This document shows, piece by piece, positions 7,791-17,332 of a DNA stretch of 64,000 nucleotides. Under the pieces are notes generated by a model. It searched no databases. It was not told the origin of the DNA and was given only the letters and a program-made list of their open reading frames with translations. This stretch comes from Cellulosimicrobium cellulans. GTDB lineage: Bacteria > Actinomycetota > Actinomycetes > Actinomycetales > Cellulomonadaceae. The position numbers and the translations under genes were made by a program. The stretch's first letter is position 1, and each line of letters opens with the position of its first letter. Location of the stretch: NCBI RefSeq assembly GCF_007679345.1, contig NZ_VEGH01000002.1, forward strand, positions 248,001-312,000. The letters run 5' to 3'.

Positions 7791-10317
7791 CGGCGTCCAG
7801 CACCCGCATCCGGGCCGCCCGGGTGCCGGGCCACAGCGCGGCCAGCACCCCGACGACGACGGCCAGCCCGAGCATGCCCACCAGGTTCCCCCACGGGATC
7901 ACCAGCTCGGACAGGCCGTCGTCGGCGTACACGGACGGCAGGGCGGACGCGAGCGCCACCCCGACCACGAGACCGACGACGGTGCCGAACACCGCTGTCA
8001 GCACGGACTCCACCGTGACGGTGCCGGCGAGCTGGAGCCGGCCCAGGCCCACGGCCCGGAGCAGGCCGATCTCCCGGGTGCGCTCGATGACGGACAGGGC
8101 GAGCGTGTTCACGATGCCCAGCACCGCGATCACGACCGAGAGCCCGAGCAGCGCGTACAGGATCACCAGCACCTGGTTGACCTGGTCGGCGATGCTCGAC
8201 ACGAACTCGTCCTGGGTCAGCACCGAGACGACGACGTAGGGCGCCACGGCCGCGGTCACGGCGTCCTTGAGCGCGTCGGCGCCGACCCCCGGGGCGGCGT
8301 CGACCGCCAGGAGGTCGACCATCTGCTGCTCGGGCGGCACCAGCGCGTCCAGGACCTGGGTGCCGACGACCACCGGGGCGCCGATCACGTTGCTGGTGAA
8401 CACCGCGCCGATCGTGACGTCCCGCGGGCCGGTGGCGCCGGCGATGCGCAGGGTGTCGCCGACGGCCCACCCCTGGTCGTCCGCCGTCGACTCCTGGACA
8501 GCGGCCTCGCCGTCGGCGAGCGACGCCAGGTCGCCGTCGATCGTCTCCGCCTCGATCGTGGTGTCGAACAGGTCGTCCCGGGCCCCGGCGACGTACTGCG
8601 TCCCGGCCTCGTCGCCGTCCGAGGACACCTGGAGCGGCGCGAACGCGAACGCCGCCGTGTCCCCGACCTCCGGGAGCGCGTCGACGTCGGCGATCACGCC
8701 CTTCGGCAGGTCCCGGGTGGCGGACTGCAGGACGAGGTCGGTGTGCAGCTGCGACTCGACGACCCCGGCGACCGAGGCCTGCGCGGAGGCCGCGATCACC
8801 GACACGCCGCCGACCAGCGCCATGCCGATCATCAGCGCACCCGCCGTGTTGGCGGTGCGGCGCGGGTTGCGCACGACGTTGCCGCGCGCCAGCCGGCCGA
8901 CGGGCCGGAGCAGCCGCACGACCGGCCACGCGAGCGTCCCGACGACGGTCCGCGCGAGGCTCGGCGCCAGCATGAGCACGCCGACCAGGACCCCGGCGGC
9001 GCCCGCCCCGAGCGCGGCGTCCAGCGTCTCCTCGCCGGTGTTCAGGACGGCGGCGAGCACCGCCGCGGCGCCGAGGCCGGTCAGGAGCGTGCCGAGGACC
9101 GCGCGCACCCGGATCGAGCGCTCGGGCACCGCGACGTCGTCGCGCATCGCCTCGACCGGCGGCACCAGGGCGGCGCGGCGCGCGGGCACGGCGGCGGCGA
9201 GGACGCTGACCACGGTACCGACGACCAGCGAGACGCCGATCGTCGCACCGTCGACCGGGATGTCCCCGGCCAGGTCCATGCCCATCGCCTCGAACACGGA
9301 CTTGAGCCCCTGCACGAGGCCGAGCCCGCCGGCGATGCCGAGCGCGGAGCCGATCAGGCCGACGACCGCCGCCTGGACCAGGATCGAGGCGAACACCTGC
9401 GCCGGCGACGCCCCGACCGCGCGGAGCAGCGCGAACTCGCGCATCCGCTGCCGGACCGACATCGCGAAGGTGTTGGAGATGATGAACGCGCCCACGAACA
9501 GCGCGATCGCCGCGAACACCAGCAGGAACGTCGTGATGAAGCCGAGCATCTCGCCGATGGCGTCCTTGTTCTCGTCCCGCAGCTCCTGCCCGGTGACGAC
9601 CTGCAGGTCGCCGGGGACGAGCGGGGCGATGGCGTCGACGAGCTCGGCCGGCGTGGTGCCGTCCTCGGCGTAGACCGCGATGTCGGCGACGTCGCCGTCG
9701 GGCGCGAACAGCGCGTAGCCGGTGCCGGGGTCGACCACCACGAGCGTCGCGCCGGCCATGGGCGCGCCCATGTCGAACCGGCCCACGACCTCGGCGTCCG
9801 ACAGCTGCCCGCCGAGGACGACCTGCGTGCTGTCGCCGACCTCGAGGCCCGAGGAGGCCAGCGTGGCCGTCTCGAGCGCGATCTCGCCCGGTCGCTCCGG
9901 GCCGCGGCCCTCGACCACGTCGAGCGACGGGTCGTCCGGCAGGTAGGAGAAGACCAGGCTGGGCGCCTGCGTGCTCTGGACGGCGGTGCCGTCCGCGCCG
10001 ACGAGGACGATCGAGCCCTGCGCCTCGGGAATCGCGTGGGCGACCCCGTCGAGGGCGGCGATCTCGTCCGCGAGCGTCATCGGCACCGCCGGGCCGGCCG
10101 TGGTGCCCTCGACCACCGACGAGCCCTCGGCGGGCTCCGCGCGGACGTAGGCGTCGCCGGGGGTGCCGGCGTCGACGATGCCGTCGAAGGTGCTCGACAT
10201 CATGGTGCGGAGCGAGAACGTGCCCGCGACGAAGGCGACGCCCAGGGCGACCGCCAGCAGGGAGAGCAGGAACCGGACGAGGTGGGCGCGGATGCCGCGC
10301 AGCGCCACCCGCAGCAT
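7777..10317 (-). CDS. MacB/FtsX-type ABC transporter permease
   Basis: An 846-residue permease. It has an N-terminal transmembrane helix (about 15-38), a large extracytoplasmic domain, a first FtsX block (about 250-390, FITTFLLVFAAIALFVGAFIISNTFAMSV) and, after a second extracytoplasmic domain, a C-terminal FtsX block (about 720-840, with NTLALSVIERTREIGLLRAVG). The duplicated layout is that of MacB/LolC-like exporters and mechanotransmitters rather than importers. The ATG at 10317 overlaps the TGA of the ATPase gene by one base, so the pair forms one transporter. The substrate (peptide, lipoprotein or antibiotic) cannot be deduced. Confidence 0.88.
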   Translation of the reverse strand: MLRVALRGIRAHLVRFLLSLLAVALGVAFVAGTFSLRTMMSSTFDGIVDAGTPGDAYVRAEPAEGSSVVEGTTAGPAVPMTLADEIAALDGVAHAIPEAQGSIVLVGADGTAVQSTQAPSLVFSYLPDDPSLDVVEGRGPERPGEIALETATLASSGLEVGDSTQVVLGGQLSDAEVVGRFDMGAPMAGATLVVVDPGTGYALFAPDGDVADIAVYAEDGTTPAELVDAIAPLVPGDLQVVTGQELRDENKDAIGEMLGFITTFLLVFAAIALFVGAFIISNTFAMSVRQRMREFALLRAVGASPAQVFASILVQAAVVGLIGSALGIAGGLGLVQGLKSVFEAMGMDLAGDIPVDGATIGVSLVVGTVVSVLAAAVPARRAALVPPVEAMRDDVAVPERSIRVRAVLGTLLTGLGAAAVLAAVLNTGEETLDAALGAGAAGVLVGVLMLAPSLARTVVGTLAWPVVRLLRPVGRLARGNVVRNPRRTANTAGALMIGMALVGGVSVIAASAQASVAGVVESQLHTDLVLQSATRDLPKGVIADVDALPEVGDTAAFAFAPLQVSSDGDEAGTQYVAGARDDLFDTTIEAETIDGDLASLADGEAAVQESTADDQGWAVGDTLRIAGATGPRDVTIGAVFTSNVIGAPVVVGTQVLDALVPPEQQMVDLLAVDAAPGVGADALKDAVTAAVAPYVVVSVLTQDEFVSSIADQVNQVLVILYALLGLSVVIAVLGIVNTLALSVIERTREIGLLRAVGLGRLQLAGTVTVESVLTAVFGTVVGLVVGVALASALPSVYADDGLSELVIPWGNLVGMLGLAVVVGVLAALWPGTRAARMRVLDAVSYE

Positions 10318-11111
10318 CAGCGCCGCCCGTCGGCGGCCGCGACGGCGACCGGGGCGGCGGCACCGGCCGGGACCGGGCGCAGGGCCGCGAGCGCGGCGAG
10401 GACGGAGTCCGGGGTGGGGTCGGCGAGCTCGCCGACGAGGCGCCCGTCCGCGAGGAACAGCACCCGGTGCGCGTAGGACGCCGCGGTCGGGTCGTGGGTC
10501 ACCATGACGACCGACTGGCCCAGGTCGTCGACCGAGCGACGCAGGAAGCCCAGCACCTCGCCCGAGGAGGTCGAGTCGAGGTTGCCGGTCGGCTCGTCCG
10601 CGAACACCACCGAGGGCCGCGACACCAGGGCGCGCGCGCAGGCCACGCGCTGCTGCTGGCCTCCGGACAGCTCCGTCGGCTTGTGTCCGAGCCGGTCCGC
10701 CAGGCCGACGGCCTGCACCACGGCGTCCAGGTGCGCCCGGTCGACGGGGCGGCGCGCGATGTCCAGCGGCAGCGTGATGTTCTCGAGCGCCGTCAGGGTC
10801 GGGACCAGGTTGAACGCCTGGAACACGAAGCCGAGGTGGTCGCGGCGCAGCCGGGTCAGCTTCCGCTCGTTCATCGCGCTGACCTCGAGGCCGTCCACCA
10901 CCACGGTGCCGGCGTCCCCGCGGTCCAGGCCCGCCATGCAGTGCATGAGGGTCGACTTGCCGGACCCCGACGGGCCCATGATCGCGGTGAGCTCCCCGCG
11001 CCCGAAGTCCACGTCGACGCCGTCGAGCGCCCGCACCGCCGCTTCACCCGTGCCGTACGTCTTCACCAGACCGCGCGCGCTCGCGATCGGCGTGCCGTCG
11101 TTCGTGGCCAT
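10317..11111 (-). CDS. MacB/LolD-type ABC transporter ATPase
   Basis: A 264-residue ATPase partnering the downstream permease. Walker A GPSGSGKST near 43, the Q-loop FVFQAFNLVPTLTALEN near 90, signature LSGGQQQRVACARAL near 145, Walker B VVFADEPTGNLD near 165 and the switch His in MVTHDP are all intact; the family-typical LTALENI string after the Q-loop marks the MacB/LolD group. ATG at 11111 is chosen, but an in-frame ATG at 11120 is equally possible. The gene diverges from 11299; the gap carries a DosR-like box. Confidence 0.88.
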   Translation of the reverse strand: MATNDGTPIASARGLVKTYGTGEAAVRALDGVDVDFGRGELTAIMGPSGSGKSTLMHCMAGLDRGDAGTVVVDGLEVSAMNERKLTRLRRDHLGFVFQAFNLVPTLTALENITLPLDIARRPVDRAHLDAVVQAVGLADRLGHKPTELSGGQQQRVACARALVSRPSVVFADEPTGNLDSTSSGEVLGFLRRSVDDLGQSVVMVTHDPTAASYAHRVLFLADGRLVGELADPTPDSVLAALAALRPVPAGAAAPVAVAAADGRR

Positions 11112-11223
11112 GATCCCCATCCCTGGTCGTGGTCGCTCCCCTGCCAACCTGTGGATCGTCCCGCTCTCCCCTCGCACGCGGGCATCCGGGAGCACCCTGG
11201 TCCGTCCCTGATCCCGTCCCCGA

Positions 11224-11237
11224 GGGACCGAGGTCCC
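11224..11237. promoter_or_regulatory. DosR/NarL-like palindrome
   Basis: GGGACCGAGGTCCC has the 5-4-5 form GGGAC-N4-GTCCC of mycobacterial DosR boxes. It lies 62 bases before the ATG at 11299, with TACGCT (11276-11281) as a possible -10, so it would sit near -57, a usual place for an activator. Binding is inference. Confidence 0.4.
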
Positions 11238-11298
11238 GACCCGCCCCGACTGTGGCGCGGGTCACACCCTCGGCCTACGCTGGTCGCGAGGTGCTCCG

Positions 11299-11742
11299 AT
11301 GGCGTGGTGGCTGGTGCTCTGGCTCGTGCTGCCGGCGCTGACGTTCGCCGTCGTGCTCAGGCTGATCCCGGGGGCGGAGTCGTCGCCGCGACGGAGCGCT
11401 GCCCGCGAGCGGCGCCGCGCCCGGGTGGCAACCGTGCTGGACCGGGTGGCCAGCCGTGTCCGGCACGGGCGGCACGGCGGGCCGCCCGCCCCCGACCCCT
11501 TCGACGCGCTGCACGTGCAGGTCCGGCTGGGGATCGTCGCCGACCACCTCCGGCGTCTCGAGGAGGACACCCACGCGTGGGCGCGGGCCGAGCGCATCAT
11601 CGCCAGCCAGCTCGCCTACGACGCGCTGCTCGCGGAGGCCTGCCGGCTCGCGGGGGTCGAGGTGCTGCCGCGGGCCAAGGGCGACCCGTGGGAGCGGATG
11701 CGGGAGGAGGTCGAGCTGGCCTCGCGCGGCTGGACCTGGTGA
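11299..11742 (+). CDS. Small membrane-anchored protein of unknown function
   Basis: A 147-residue protein with one N-terminal transmembrane helix (about 2-24, WWLVLWLVLPALTFAVVLRL), a basic Arg-rich linker and a cytoplasmic helical domain rich in Arg, Glu and Ala (DALHVQVRLGIVADHLRRLEED and on). I recognise no family. The start has no strong Shine-Dalgarno (GAGGTGC 7 bases upstream). It stands alone between the divergent ABC ATPase and the converging sbcC, and is the gene most likely served by the DosR-like box at 11224. Confidence 0.6.
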   Translation: MAWWLVLWLVLPALTFAVVLRLIPGAESSPRRSAARERRRARVATVLDRVASRVRHGRHGGPPAPDPFDALHVQVRLGIVADHLRRLEEDTHAWARAERIIASQLAYDALLAEACRLAGVEVLPRAKGDPWERMREEVELASRGWTW

Positions 11743-11813
11743 CGCGCGGCTCGGCGCGGCTGCCGGCGGGCGACCGCGGTCGGGCGGCGGCCGCGACCGG
11801 GCGATGGCGACCG

Positions 11814-14800
11814 TCAGCCGGCCACCACGGTCAGCGTGCTCGACCCGTCGACCCGCCGGCGCACCTCGATCCGCTCGGCCACCGCCTGCTTGAGCGCCTC
11901 CACGTGCGACACCACCCCGACCACGCGGCCGCCCGCGCGCAGCCGACCGAGCTCACCGAGCACCGCGTCCAGGGTGTGCGGGTCGAGCGTCCCGAAGCCC
12001 TCGTCGATGAACAGCGTGCCGAGCTCGACGCCGCCCGCCTCGGCGGTGACGACGTCCGCCATGCCGAGCGCCAGGCACAGGGACACGTAGAACGTCTCAC
12101 CCCCGGACAGCGTGCGGGGGTCGCGGGCGGCGCCGGTGGTGTGGTCCACCACCCGCATCGCGAGCCCGGTGCGCCGGGTGCGGACGTCCTCGCGCTCGTC
12201 GCTGCGCTCCAGCTCGTACCGGCCGTCGGACATCTCCCGCAGCCGGTCGTTCGCCGCGGCGACGACGTCCTCGAACCGGCGCACGAGCACGTAGGTCGCG
12301 AGGGACAGCGCGCGGGCGTTGTCGGCGTCCGCGCCCCCGGCGAGGCGGGCCATGCGGGTCACCGGGGCGGCCTGCTCCTCGGCCGCGGCGAGGGCGGCGG
12401 CGGACCCGGTGACGTGCCGCGCGGCGTCCGCGGCGCGCGCCGCCCGGTCCCGGACGGAGCCGAGCCGCGCGCCGGCGGCGTCCGCCGCGCCCACCGCGTC
12501 GGCCAGCGCCTGCTCCAGCTCGGCCACCTCGGCGGCGAGGGCCCGCGGGTCCCCCGCCGCGAGGTCCGCGAGCTCCGGGTCGCGGAGCCCCTGCTCGACG
12601 CGCGCGACCGCGGTCCGGTACGCCTCGACCGCGCGCTCGGTCACGGCGACGTCGGCGGCCTCGGCGACGGCGGCGCGAGCGGCCGCCTCGTCGCCCAGGT
12701 CCTGCTCGGCGAGCACGCGGGCGACCTCGGCGTCCCGGTCGGCCACCGCGCGGGCGGCGGCGGCCCGGCGGTCCAGCGCCGCCAGGACCCCGTCGGCGGC
12801 GTCGACCCGCGCCTGCTCGGCACCCTGACGGGCCAGCACCGTCGGGTGCCCGTCGCGCGCCGCCTCGACCTCGGCGGCGTCCCGGGCGAGGTCCTCCTCG
12901 ACGCGGACGAGCGCGTGGCCGGCGGCGACGTGCTCCTCGCCGAGCGCGGCGCGGGTCAGCCGCAGGTCGTCGGTGACCCGGTCGTGCTCGGCGACCTCCG
13001 CGCGGAGGCGGTCGCGGGCCGCCTCGGCGTCCCGGGCACCGGCCAGGGCCACCCGGGCGCGGTCGACGGCCGCCGCGGCCTCGGCCCCCTGGTCCGCGCG
13101 CAGACCGCCGGTGCGCTCGCGCAGGGCCGAGCACCGCTCGGTCCGCCCGACGACGCGGACCTCGGCGGCACGCACGGCGTCCTCGGCCGCCCGGCGCGCG
13201 TCCTCGGCCGCCGCCACGTCCTCCTCCGCCACCGGGGCGTCGCCCAGCGGGGCCGGGTGCGGGTGCTCGGTGCCGCCGCAGACCGGGCACGGCTCCCCCG
13301 GCACCAGACCGGCGGCGAGCTCGCCGGCGAACCCGGCGAGGCGCGCGCGGCGCAGGCGGGACTCCTCCTCGACGGCGGCGACCGCGGCGTGCGCGGCGGC
13401 CGCGCGGGCGTCCGCGGCGACGGCGAGCTCCGCCTCCGCCGCGGCGAGGTCACGGACCGCCGCGGCGACGGCCTCGGCGTCGGCCAGGTCGCGCGCGCGG
13501 GTCGGGACGGTCCCGGCGAGAGCGGTGGCCGCCTCCAGGTCCGCGACGAGCGCCGCCCGGCCGTCCGGTCGCACCGCGAGCAGGTCGTCGGCCTCGGCCA
13601 TCGTGCGCGTCCGGGTCGCCTGGACCTCGCGCAGCCGGTCCCGGTCGCGTGCCCGCTGGGGGAGCGTGCGCTCGAGCCCGACCACCCGCGTGAGGGTGGC
13701 GACGAGCGCGGCGCTCGTCGCCCGCACGGCGGCGAGCGCGGCGGGCAGTCCCGCGTCCGCGAGCGCCGCCTCCGCGTCCGCCGGGGCGAGCCCCGCCGGT
13801 GCGGCGTCGAGCGCGGCCCGCAGCTCCTTGTCCGCGCCCGCGAGCGCGCCCCGCGCGTCGTCCAGGCCGCGCAGGACCGGCCGGGCCACGGCAGCGCGCC
13901 GCGCCCGGTCCACCCGCGCCACGTCCGCGGCGTGCTGCTCGGCGGCCTCGGCCAGTCGGGCGCGCTCCTCCTCCAGCGCCGCGCGGCGCCGGACCAGCCG
14001 CAGCCGGGCGCCCGCCCCGTCGGACGCGGCGCGGGCCTCCGCCACGCGGGCCGCGGCGGCGTCGGCGGCGGCGCGGGCGGCGACCTCGTGCGCGTGCAGC
14101 GCGGCGAGCCGGTCGGCCACGAGCGGGGTCAGGGCGGTGACGTCCTCCGCGGCGGCCGCGCGCAGCGCCGCGACGCCCTCCTCGTCCGCCGCGGCCGCGC
14201 CGGCGAACCGCGCAGTGCACTCCTGCACCTCGGTCCGGGCCTCGGCGACGGCGCGCTGGGCCTCGCGGCGCAGCTCGTCCAGGCGCTGCTGCACCCGCTC
14301 GTACACCTCGGTGCCGAAGATCCGCTGCAGCAGCCCCCGCCGCTGCTCGGGGTCCGCGCGCAGGAAGGCGGCGAACTCGCCCTGGGGCAGCACCATCGTC
14401 TGCACGAACTGGGCGCGGTCCAGGCCCACCACCCGGGCGAGCTCGGCGCCGGCCTCGTCGAGGCGGGTGGAGAGCAGCTCACCGGGCGGGTCGCCGACGT
14501 CCGTGGCCGCGCGCTCCGCGCCGCCGTCGGCGCCCGGGACGTCGTCCGCGAGCGGCACAGGAGCGCTCTCCGGCGCCGCGGTGAGCCGCCACAGCTTGAC
14601 GGTCGCCTGCTGCTTCGCCCGGCCGGTGCCGCGCTTCTTGGCCCGCTCGTAGGCCGGCGTCCGGCGCACCCGGTACACGCCGGACCCGGTCTCGAACACC
14701 AGGTCCACGACCGTCTCCACGTCGTCCGCGGCGAACGCCGACCGCAGCCGGTCCTCGCTCGCGGACGCCGAGGCGACCTTGCCGTACAGCGCGAACACGA

Positions 14801-14942
14801 CCGCGTCGATGACGGTCGACTTGCCCGCCCCGGTCGGCCCCTCGAGGAGGAACAGGCCGCCCGCGGACAGCGCGGCGAAGTCGACGGTGTGCCGGCCGGC
14901 GAACGGGCCGACCGCCTGGATGGTCAGGGTGTGCAGCCGCAT
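11814..14942 (-). CDS. sbcC: Exonuclease subunit SbcC (Rad50-like)
   Basis: A 1042-residue SMC-like ATPase. Walker A GPTGAGKST lies near 36-44, and the Q-loop motif QFVQTMVLPQGEFAAFLRA near 175. Two long Ala/Arg/Glu-rich coiled-coil arms flank a zinc hook CPVC (in GEPCPVCGGTEHPHP, near 545). The C-terminal ABC half has TLSGGETFYVSLCLALGMAD and the Walker B segment LFIDEGFGTLD. With SbcD it forms an ATP-dependent nuclease that opens hairpins and processes double-strand breaks. Its ATG shares one base with the sbcD stop. The many extra long open frames on the opposite strand here are shadows of its biased composition. Confidence 0.93.
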   Translation of the reverse strand: MRLHTLTIQAVGPFAGRHTVDFAALSAGGLFLLEGPTGAGKSTVIDAVVFALYGKVASASASEDRLRSAFAADDVETVVDLVFETGSGVYRVRRTPAYERAKKRGTGRAKQQATVKLWRLTAAPESAPVPLADDVPGADGGAERAATDVGDPPGELLSTRLDEAGAELARVVGLDRAQFVQTMVLPQGEFAAFLRADPEQRRGLLQRIFGTEVYERVQQRLDELRREAQRAVAEARTEVQECTARFAGAAAADEEGVAALRAAAAEDVTALTPLVADRLAALHAHEVAARAAADAAAARVAEARAASDGAGARLRLVRRRAALEEERARLAEAAEQHAADVARVDRARRAAVARPVLRGLDDARGALAGADKELRAALDAAPAGLAPADAEAALADAGLPAALAAVRATSAALVATLTRVVGLERTLPQRARDRDRLREVQATRTRTMAEADDLLAVRPDGRAALVADLEAATALAGTVPTRARDLADAEAVAAAVRDLAAAEAELAVAADARAAAAHAAVAAVEEESRLRRARLAGFAGELAAGLVPGEPCPVCGGTEHPHPAPLGDAPVAEEDVAAAEDARRAAEDAVRAAEVRVVGRTERCSALRERTGGLRADQGAEAAAAVDRARVALAGARDAEAARDRLRAEVAEHDRVTDDLRLTRAALGEEHVAAGHALVRVEEDLARDAAEVEAARDGHPTVLARQGAEQARVDAADGVLAALDRRAAAARAVADRDAEVARVLAEQDLGDEAAARAAVAEAADVAVTERAVEAYRTAVARVEQGLRDPELADLAAGDPRALAAEVAELEQALADAVGAADAAGARLGSVRDRAARAADAARHVTGSAAALAAAEEQAAPVTRMARLAGGADADNARALSLATYVLVRRFEDVVAAANDRLREMSDGRYELERSDEREDVRTRRTGLAMRVVDHTTGAARDPRTLSGGETFYVSLCLALGMADVVTAEAGGVELGTLFIDEGFGTLDPHTLDAVLGELGRLRAGGRVVGVVSHVEALKQAVAERIEVRRRVDGSSTLTVVAG

Positions 14943-16135
14943 CAGGCGCTCCGCTCCGCGGCGACGACCTGCTCGTAGGCGCGGCGCAGCACGGCGGCCT
15001 CCGCCGCCGTGGGGCGGGACCCGCTCACGTGGTGCACGAACTCGGCGGCGACCTCCAGCGGGTCGCGCGCCGCCGTCACCTCGGCGACCCGCGGGCCGGC
15101 CTCCCGGGCGGGCGGCTGGTGCTGCACCACGAGCGCGTGGGGGAACCGCGCCCGCACGCGCCGGTACAGGTCGGCCGGCCGGTGCGCGTCGGTGACGGTG
15201 ACCCGCACCCAGTCGTCGACGTGCGGCTCGCCCGCGGCCCCGAGCAGGTCGTCGAGCGGGCCGGTCAGGTCGGTGAGGCGGCGCGGCACGGGAAAGGGCA
15301 CCAGCCGGACCGCCGGGACGCCCGTCGCGCCCAGCTCCACCAGCACGGTCGACTTGGCGTGCCGGGCCTCGGAGAACGAGTACGCGAGCGGCGAGCCCGA
15401 GTACCGCAGCACGGTCGGGCCGTCGCCGTCGCCGACCCGCTGCGGGCCGTGCAGGTGCCCGAGGGCGACGTAGTCCACGCCGTCGAACACCGCGGCGGGC
15501 GCGTGGTCCACGCCGCCGACCCGGATGTCCCGCTCGGACTCGCTGGCCGCGCCGCCGACCACGAAGGCGTGCGCGAGGACCACCGACCGCGGCGCGCCCC
15601 GGCCCGTGGCGGCCGCCTCGGCCGTCCGCGCGGTCAGGTCCGAGCGGACCCGGTCCATCGCGGCGCCGAGCACCGCGGCGTGCGAACGCGGCAGCGGGCC
15701 ACCGGCACCCGGGTCGGCCAGCGCGTGCCGCGCGGCGTCGGGGTCGAGGTACGGCAGGCCGTAGACCAGCACGTCGTGCCCGTCGCCCGGCAGCACGACC
15801 GGCCGTGCGAGGTCGTCCAGCCGCGCGAGCACGCGGACGCGGTCGCGCATGAGGTCCGCCCCGAAGCCGAGCCGGATCGCCGAGTCGTGGTTGCCCGGCG
15901 TGACGACCACCGCGGCGTGCTCGGACAGCCGGCGCAGTGCGTCGGACAGCTGGGCCACCGACTCGACCGGCGGGATCGCGCGGTCGTACACGTCGCCCGC
16001 CACCAGCACCGCGTCCACCCGCTCCTCGCGGACCACGTCCACGAGGTGGTCGAGGAACGCCTGCTGGTGCGTCGTGAGGTCGACGCCGTGCAGGGTGCGG
16101 CCCAGGTGCCAGTCGGAGGTGTGCAGGAGCCGCAT
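14942..16135 (-). CDS. sbcD: Exonuclease subunit SbcD (Mre11-like)
   Basis: A 397-residue metallophosphoesterase. The five phosphoesterase motifs are visible: HTSDWHLGRTLHG (5-17), GDVYDRAIPP near 47, TPGNHDSAIRLG near 79, VLAHAFVVGG near 168 and ALGHLHGPQ near 205. It supplies the endo/exonuclease active site of the SbcCD complex. First gene of the sbcD-sbcC pair, with TGATG overlap to sbcC. The residues after 250 form the usual SbcD capping domain. The ATG at 16135 begins directly at the conserved MRLLHTSDWHLG. Confidence 0.93.
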   Translation of the reverse strand: MRLLHTSDWHLGRTLHGVDLTTHQQAFLDHLVDVVREERVDAVLVAGDVYDRAIPPVESVAQLSDALRRLSEHAAVVVTPGNHDSAIRLGFGADLMRDRVRVLARLDDLARPVVLPGDGHDVLVYGLPYLDPDAARHALADPGAGGPLPRSHAAVLGAAMDRVRSDLTARTAEAAATGRGAPRSVVLAHAFVVGGAASESERDIRVGGVDHAPAAVFDGVDYVALGHLHGPQRVGDGDGPTVLRYSGSPLAYSFSEARHAKSTVLVELGATGVPAVRLVPFPVPRRLTDLTGPLDDLLGAAGEPHVDDWVRVTVTDAHRPADLYRRVRARFPHALVVQHQPPAREAGPRVAEVTAARDPLEVAAEFVHHVSGSRPTAAEAAVLRRAYEQVVAAERSA

Positions 16136-16229
16136 GCGTCGAAACTAGCCGCCACCACCGACATCCCCGCGCACCGCCCGCGTCGCCTGTGGACGACGGG
16201 CGTGGCGCCCGCGCCGGTCCCGGGGGTCG

Positions 16230-16595
16230 TCAGGCGATCGCGCGCTCCGGCGCCGGCTCCGGCTCCGGCTCGAGCGCGAACTCCCCGGCCATGCCGAGCA
16301 TGTCGAGCTTCTCGAGCACCTGCCGGTGCGGGTCGCGCAGGGTCAGCCCCTGCCGGGTCTCCCCCGCCGCCAGGTTGAGCTGCAGGACGAACGCGAGGCC
16401 GGACGAGTCGATGAACGTCACGTCCTGCGCGTCCACGACCACGGGCGCCGGGCTGGCCAGCGCCTGGGCCATCGACATGCTGGCCTCCGCCCGCAGCGCG
16501 CCGTCGACCTCGCCCCACAGCCGGACCACCGTGCGCCCGTGCGCGGCGGTCACGTCGATCCCCCCGACGGGGGCGGGATCCTCGGTCAGGTTCAT
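16230..16595 (-). CDS. STAS-domain anti-sigma factor antagonist
   Basis: A 121-residue single STAS domain. The phosphorylatable Ser is in DVTFIDSSGLAFVLQ near residue 63, the SpoIIAA/RsbV signature, and the preceding GEVDGALRAEA strand-helix is typical. The C-terminus ends in an Ala/Pro/Glu-rich tail. Such proteins bind and inactivate anti-sigma kinases in partner-switching control of stress sigma factors. No anti-sigma or sigma gene is adjacent, so its partner is encoded elsewhere. Confidence 0.85.
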   Translation of the reverse strand: MNLTEDPAPVGGIDVTAAHGRTVVRLWGEVDGALRAEASMSMAQALASPAPVVVDAQDVTFIDSSGLAFVLQLNLAAGETRQGLTLRDPHRQVLEKLDMLGMAGEFALEPEPEPAPERAIA

Positions 16596-16765
16596 GTCCT
16601 CGTTCTCTCCAAGTCTGCGTGGGGCCGCCCGATCATGGACCCCCGAGCACGTCCGCGCATGCCGAGCGCGTCTCGCGGGGTCCGCCGGTGTTCGACCGGT
16701 GCGTTCTCCGCCGTGGACAACGCGCCCGCGGGCCGCTTCGTTCCCCGATCCGAGGATCAGTTCTT

Positions 16766-16788
16766 GACCGGACCTTGACCGTCCGGTC
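16766..16788 (-). terminator. Hairpin after the YbaK gene
   Basis: GACCGGAC (16766-16773) and GTCCGGTC (16781-16788) form an 8-bp stem with a 7-base loop, 22 bases after the YbaK stop in the direction of transcription and before the STAS gene. No T-tract. Confidence 0.5.
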
Positions 16789-16809
16789 GGGATCGCGGGG
16801 GCGGGCCCG

Positions 16810-17322
16810 TCAGGCAGCGTCCTCCGGCAACGGCTCCGTCACGTCCGCCACCGTCGCGCCCAGCACCCGCACCAGGTCGTCGCCGTCGACGCGCGCACCG
16901 ACGCCGTGCCCGCCGCCACCGATCGACGCGGGCCGGCCGGGCACCCGCTCGTCGGCCACGACCGGCCAGGCGCGCAGCGACCCGAACGGGGTGATCGTGC
17001 CGCGCTCGTAGCCGGTGACCTCCCGGGCCGTGGCGGCGTCCGGCATGGACATCCGGCTCACGCCGAGCAGCGCCCGGAGCTTGGGCCAGGAGATCGTGCG
17101 GTCGCCCGGGACGAGCACGAACAGGTAGTCGTCGTCCCCCCGGCGCACGACCAGCGTCTTGACGATGCCCGACGGGTCGATCCCCCGCGCAGCCGCCGCC
17201 TCGGCCAGCGACCGCACCGGGCCGTGCCGGACGATCTCGTGCGCGATGCCCGCGGCCGCGAGCGCCTGCGCGGCGCGCCGCTCGCCCTCGGTGGCCCCGC
17301 CCTGGTCCTGCTCGCTCGTCAT
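16810..17322 (-). CDS. YbaK/EbsC-type aminoacyl-tRNA deacylase
   Basis: A 170-residue protein of the YbaK/ProX editing family, which hydrolyses mischarged Cys-tRNA(Pro) or related species. Visible signatures are VRSLAEAAAARGIDPSGIVKTLVVRRGDDDYLFVLVPGDRTISWPKL (about 40-85) with the family Lys, and the GYERGTITPFGS loop near 118. The start MTSEQDQGG at 17322 gives the usual length. It lies 10 bases downstream of the ABC-F gene in the same direction and is probably cotranscribed, a link that fits two translation-related functions. Confidence 0.82.
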   Translation of the reverse strand: MTSEQDQGGATEGERRAAQALAAAGIAHEIVRHGPVRSLAEAAAARGIDPSGIVKTLVVRRGDDDYLFVLVPGDRTISWPKLRALLGVSRMSMPDAATAREVTGYERGTITPFGSLRAWPVVADERVPGRPASIGGGGHGVGARVDGDDLVRVLGATVADVTEPLPEDAA

Positions 17323-17332
17323 GCCCGCCACC

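Noticed and set aside
10467..14978. A very long plus-strand open frame opposite sbcC
   Set aside because: Repetitive Arg/Gly/Val-rich translation without motifs, produced by the codon bias of sbcC on the other strand.
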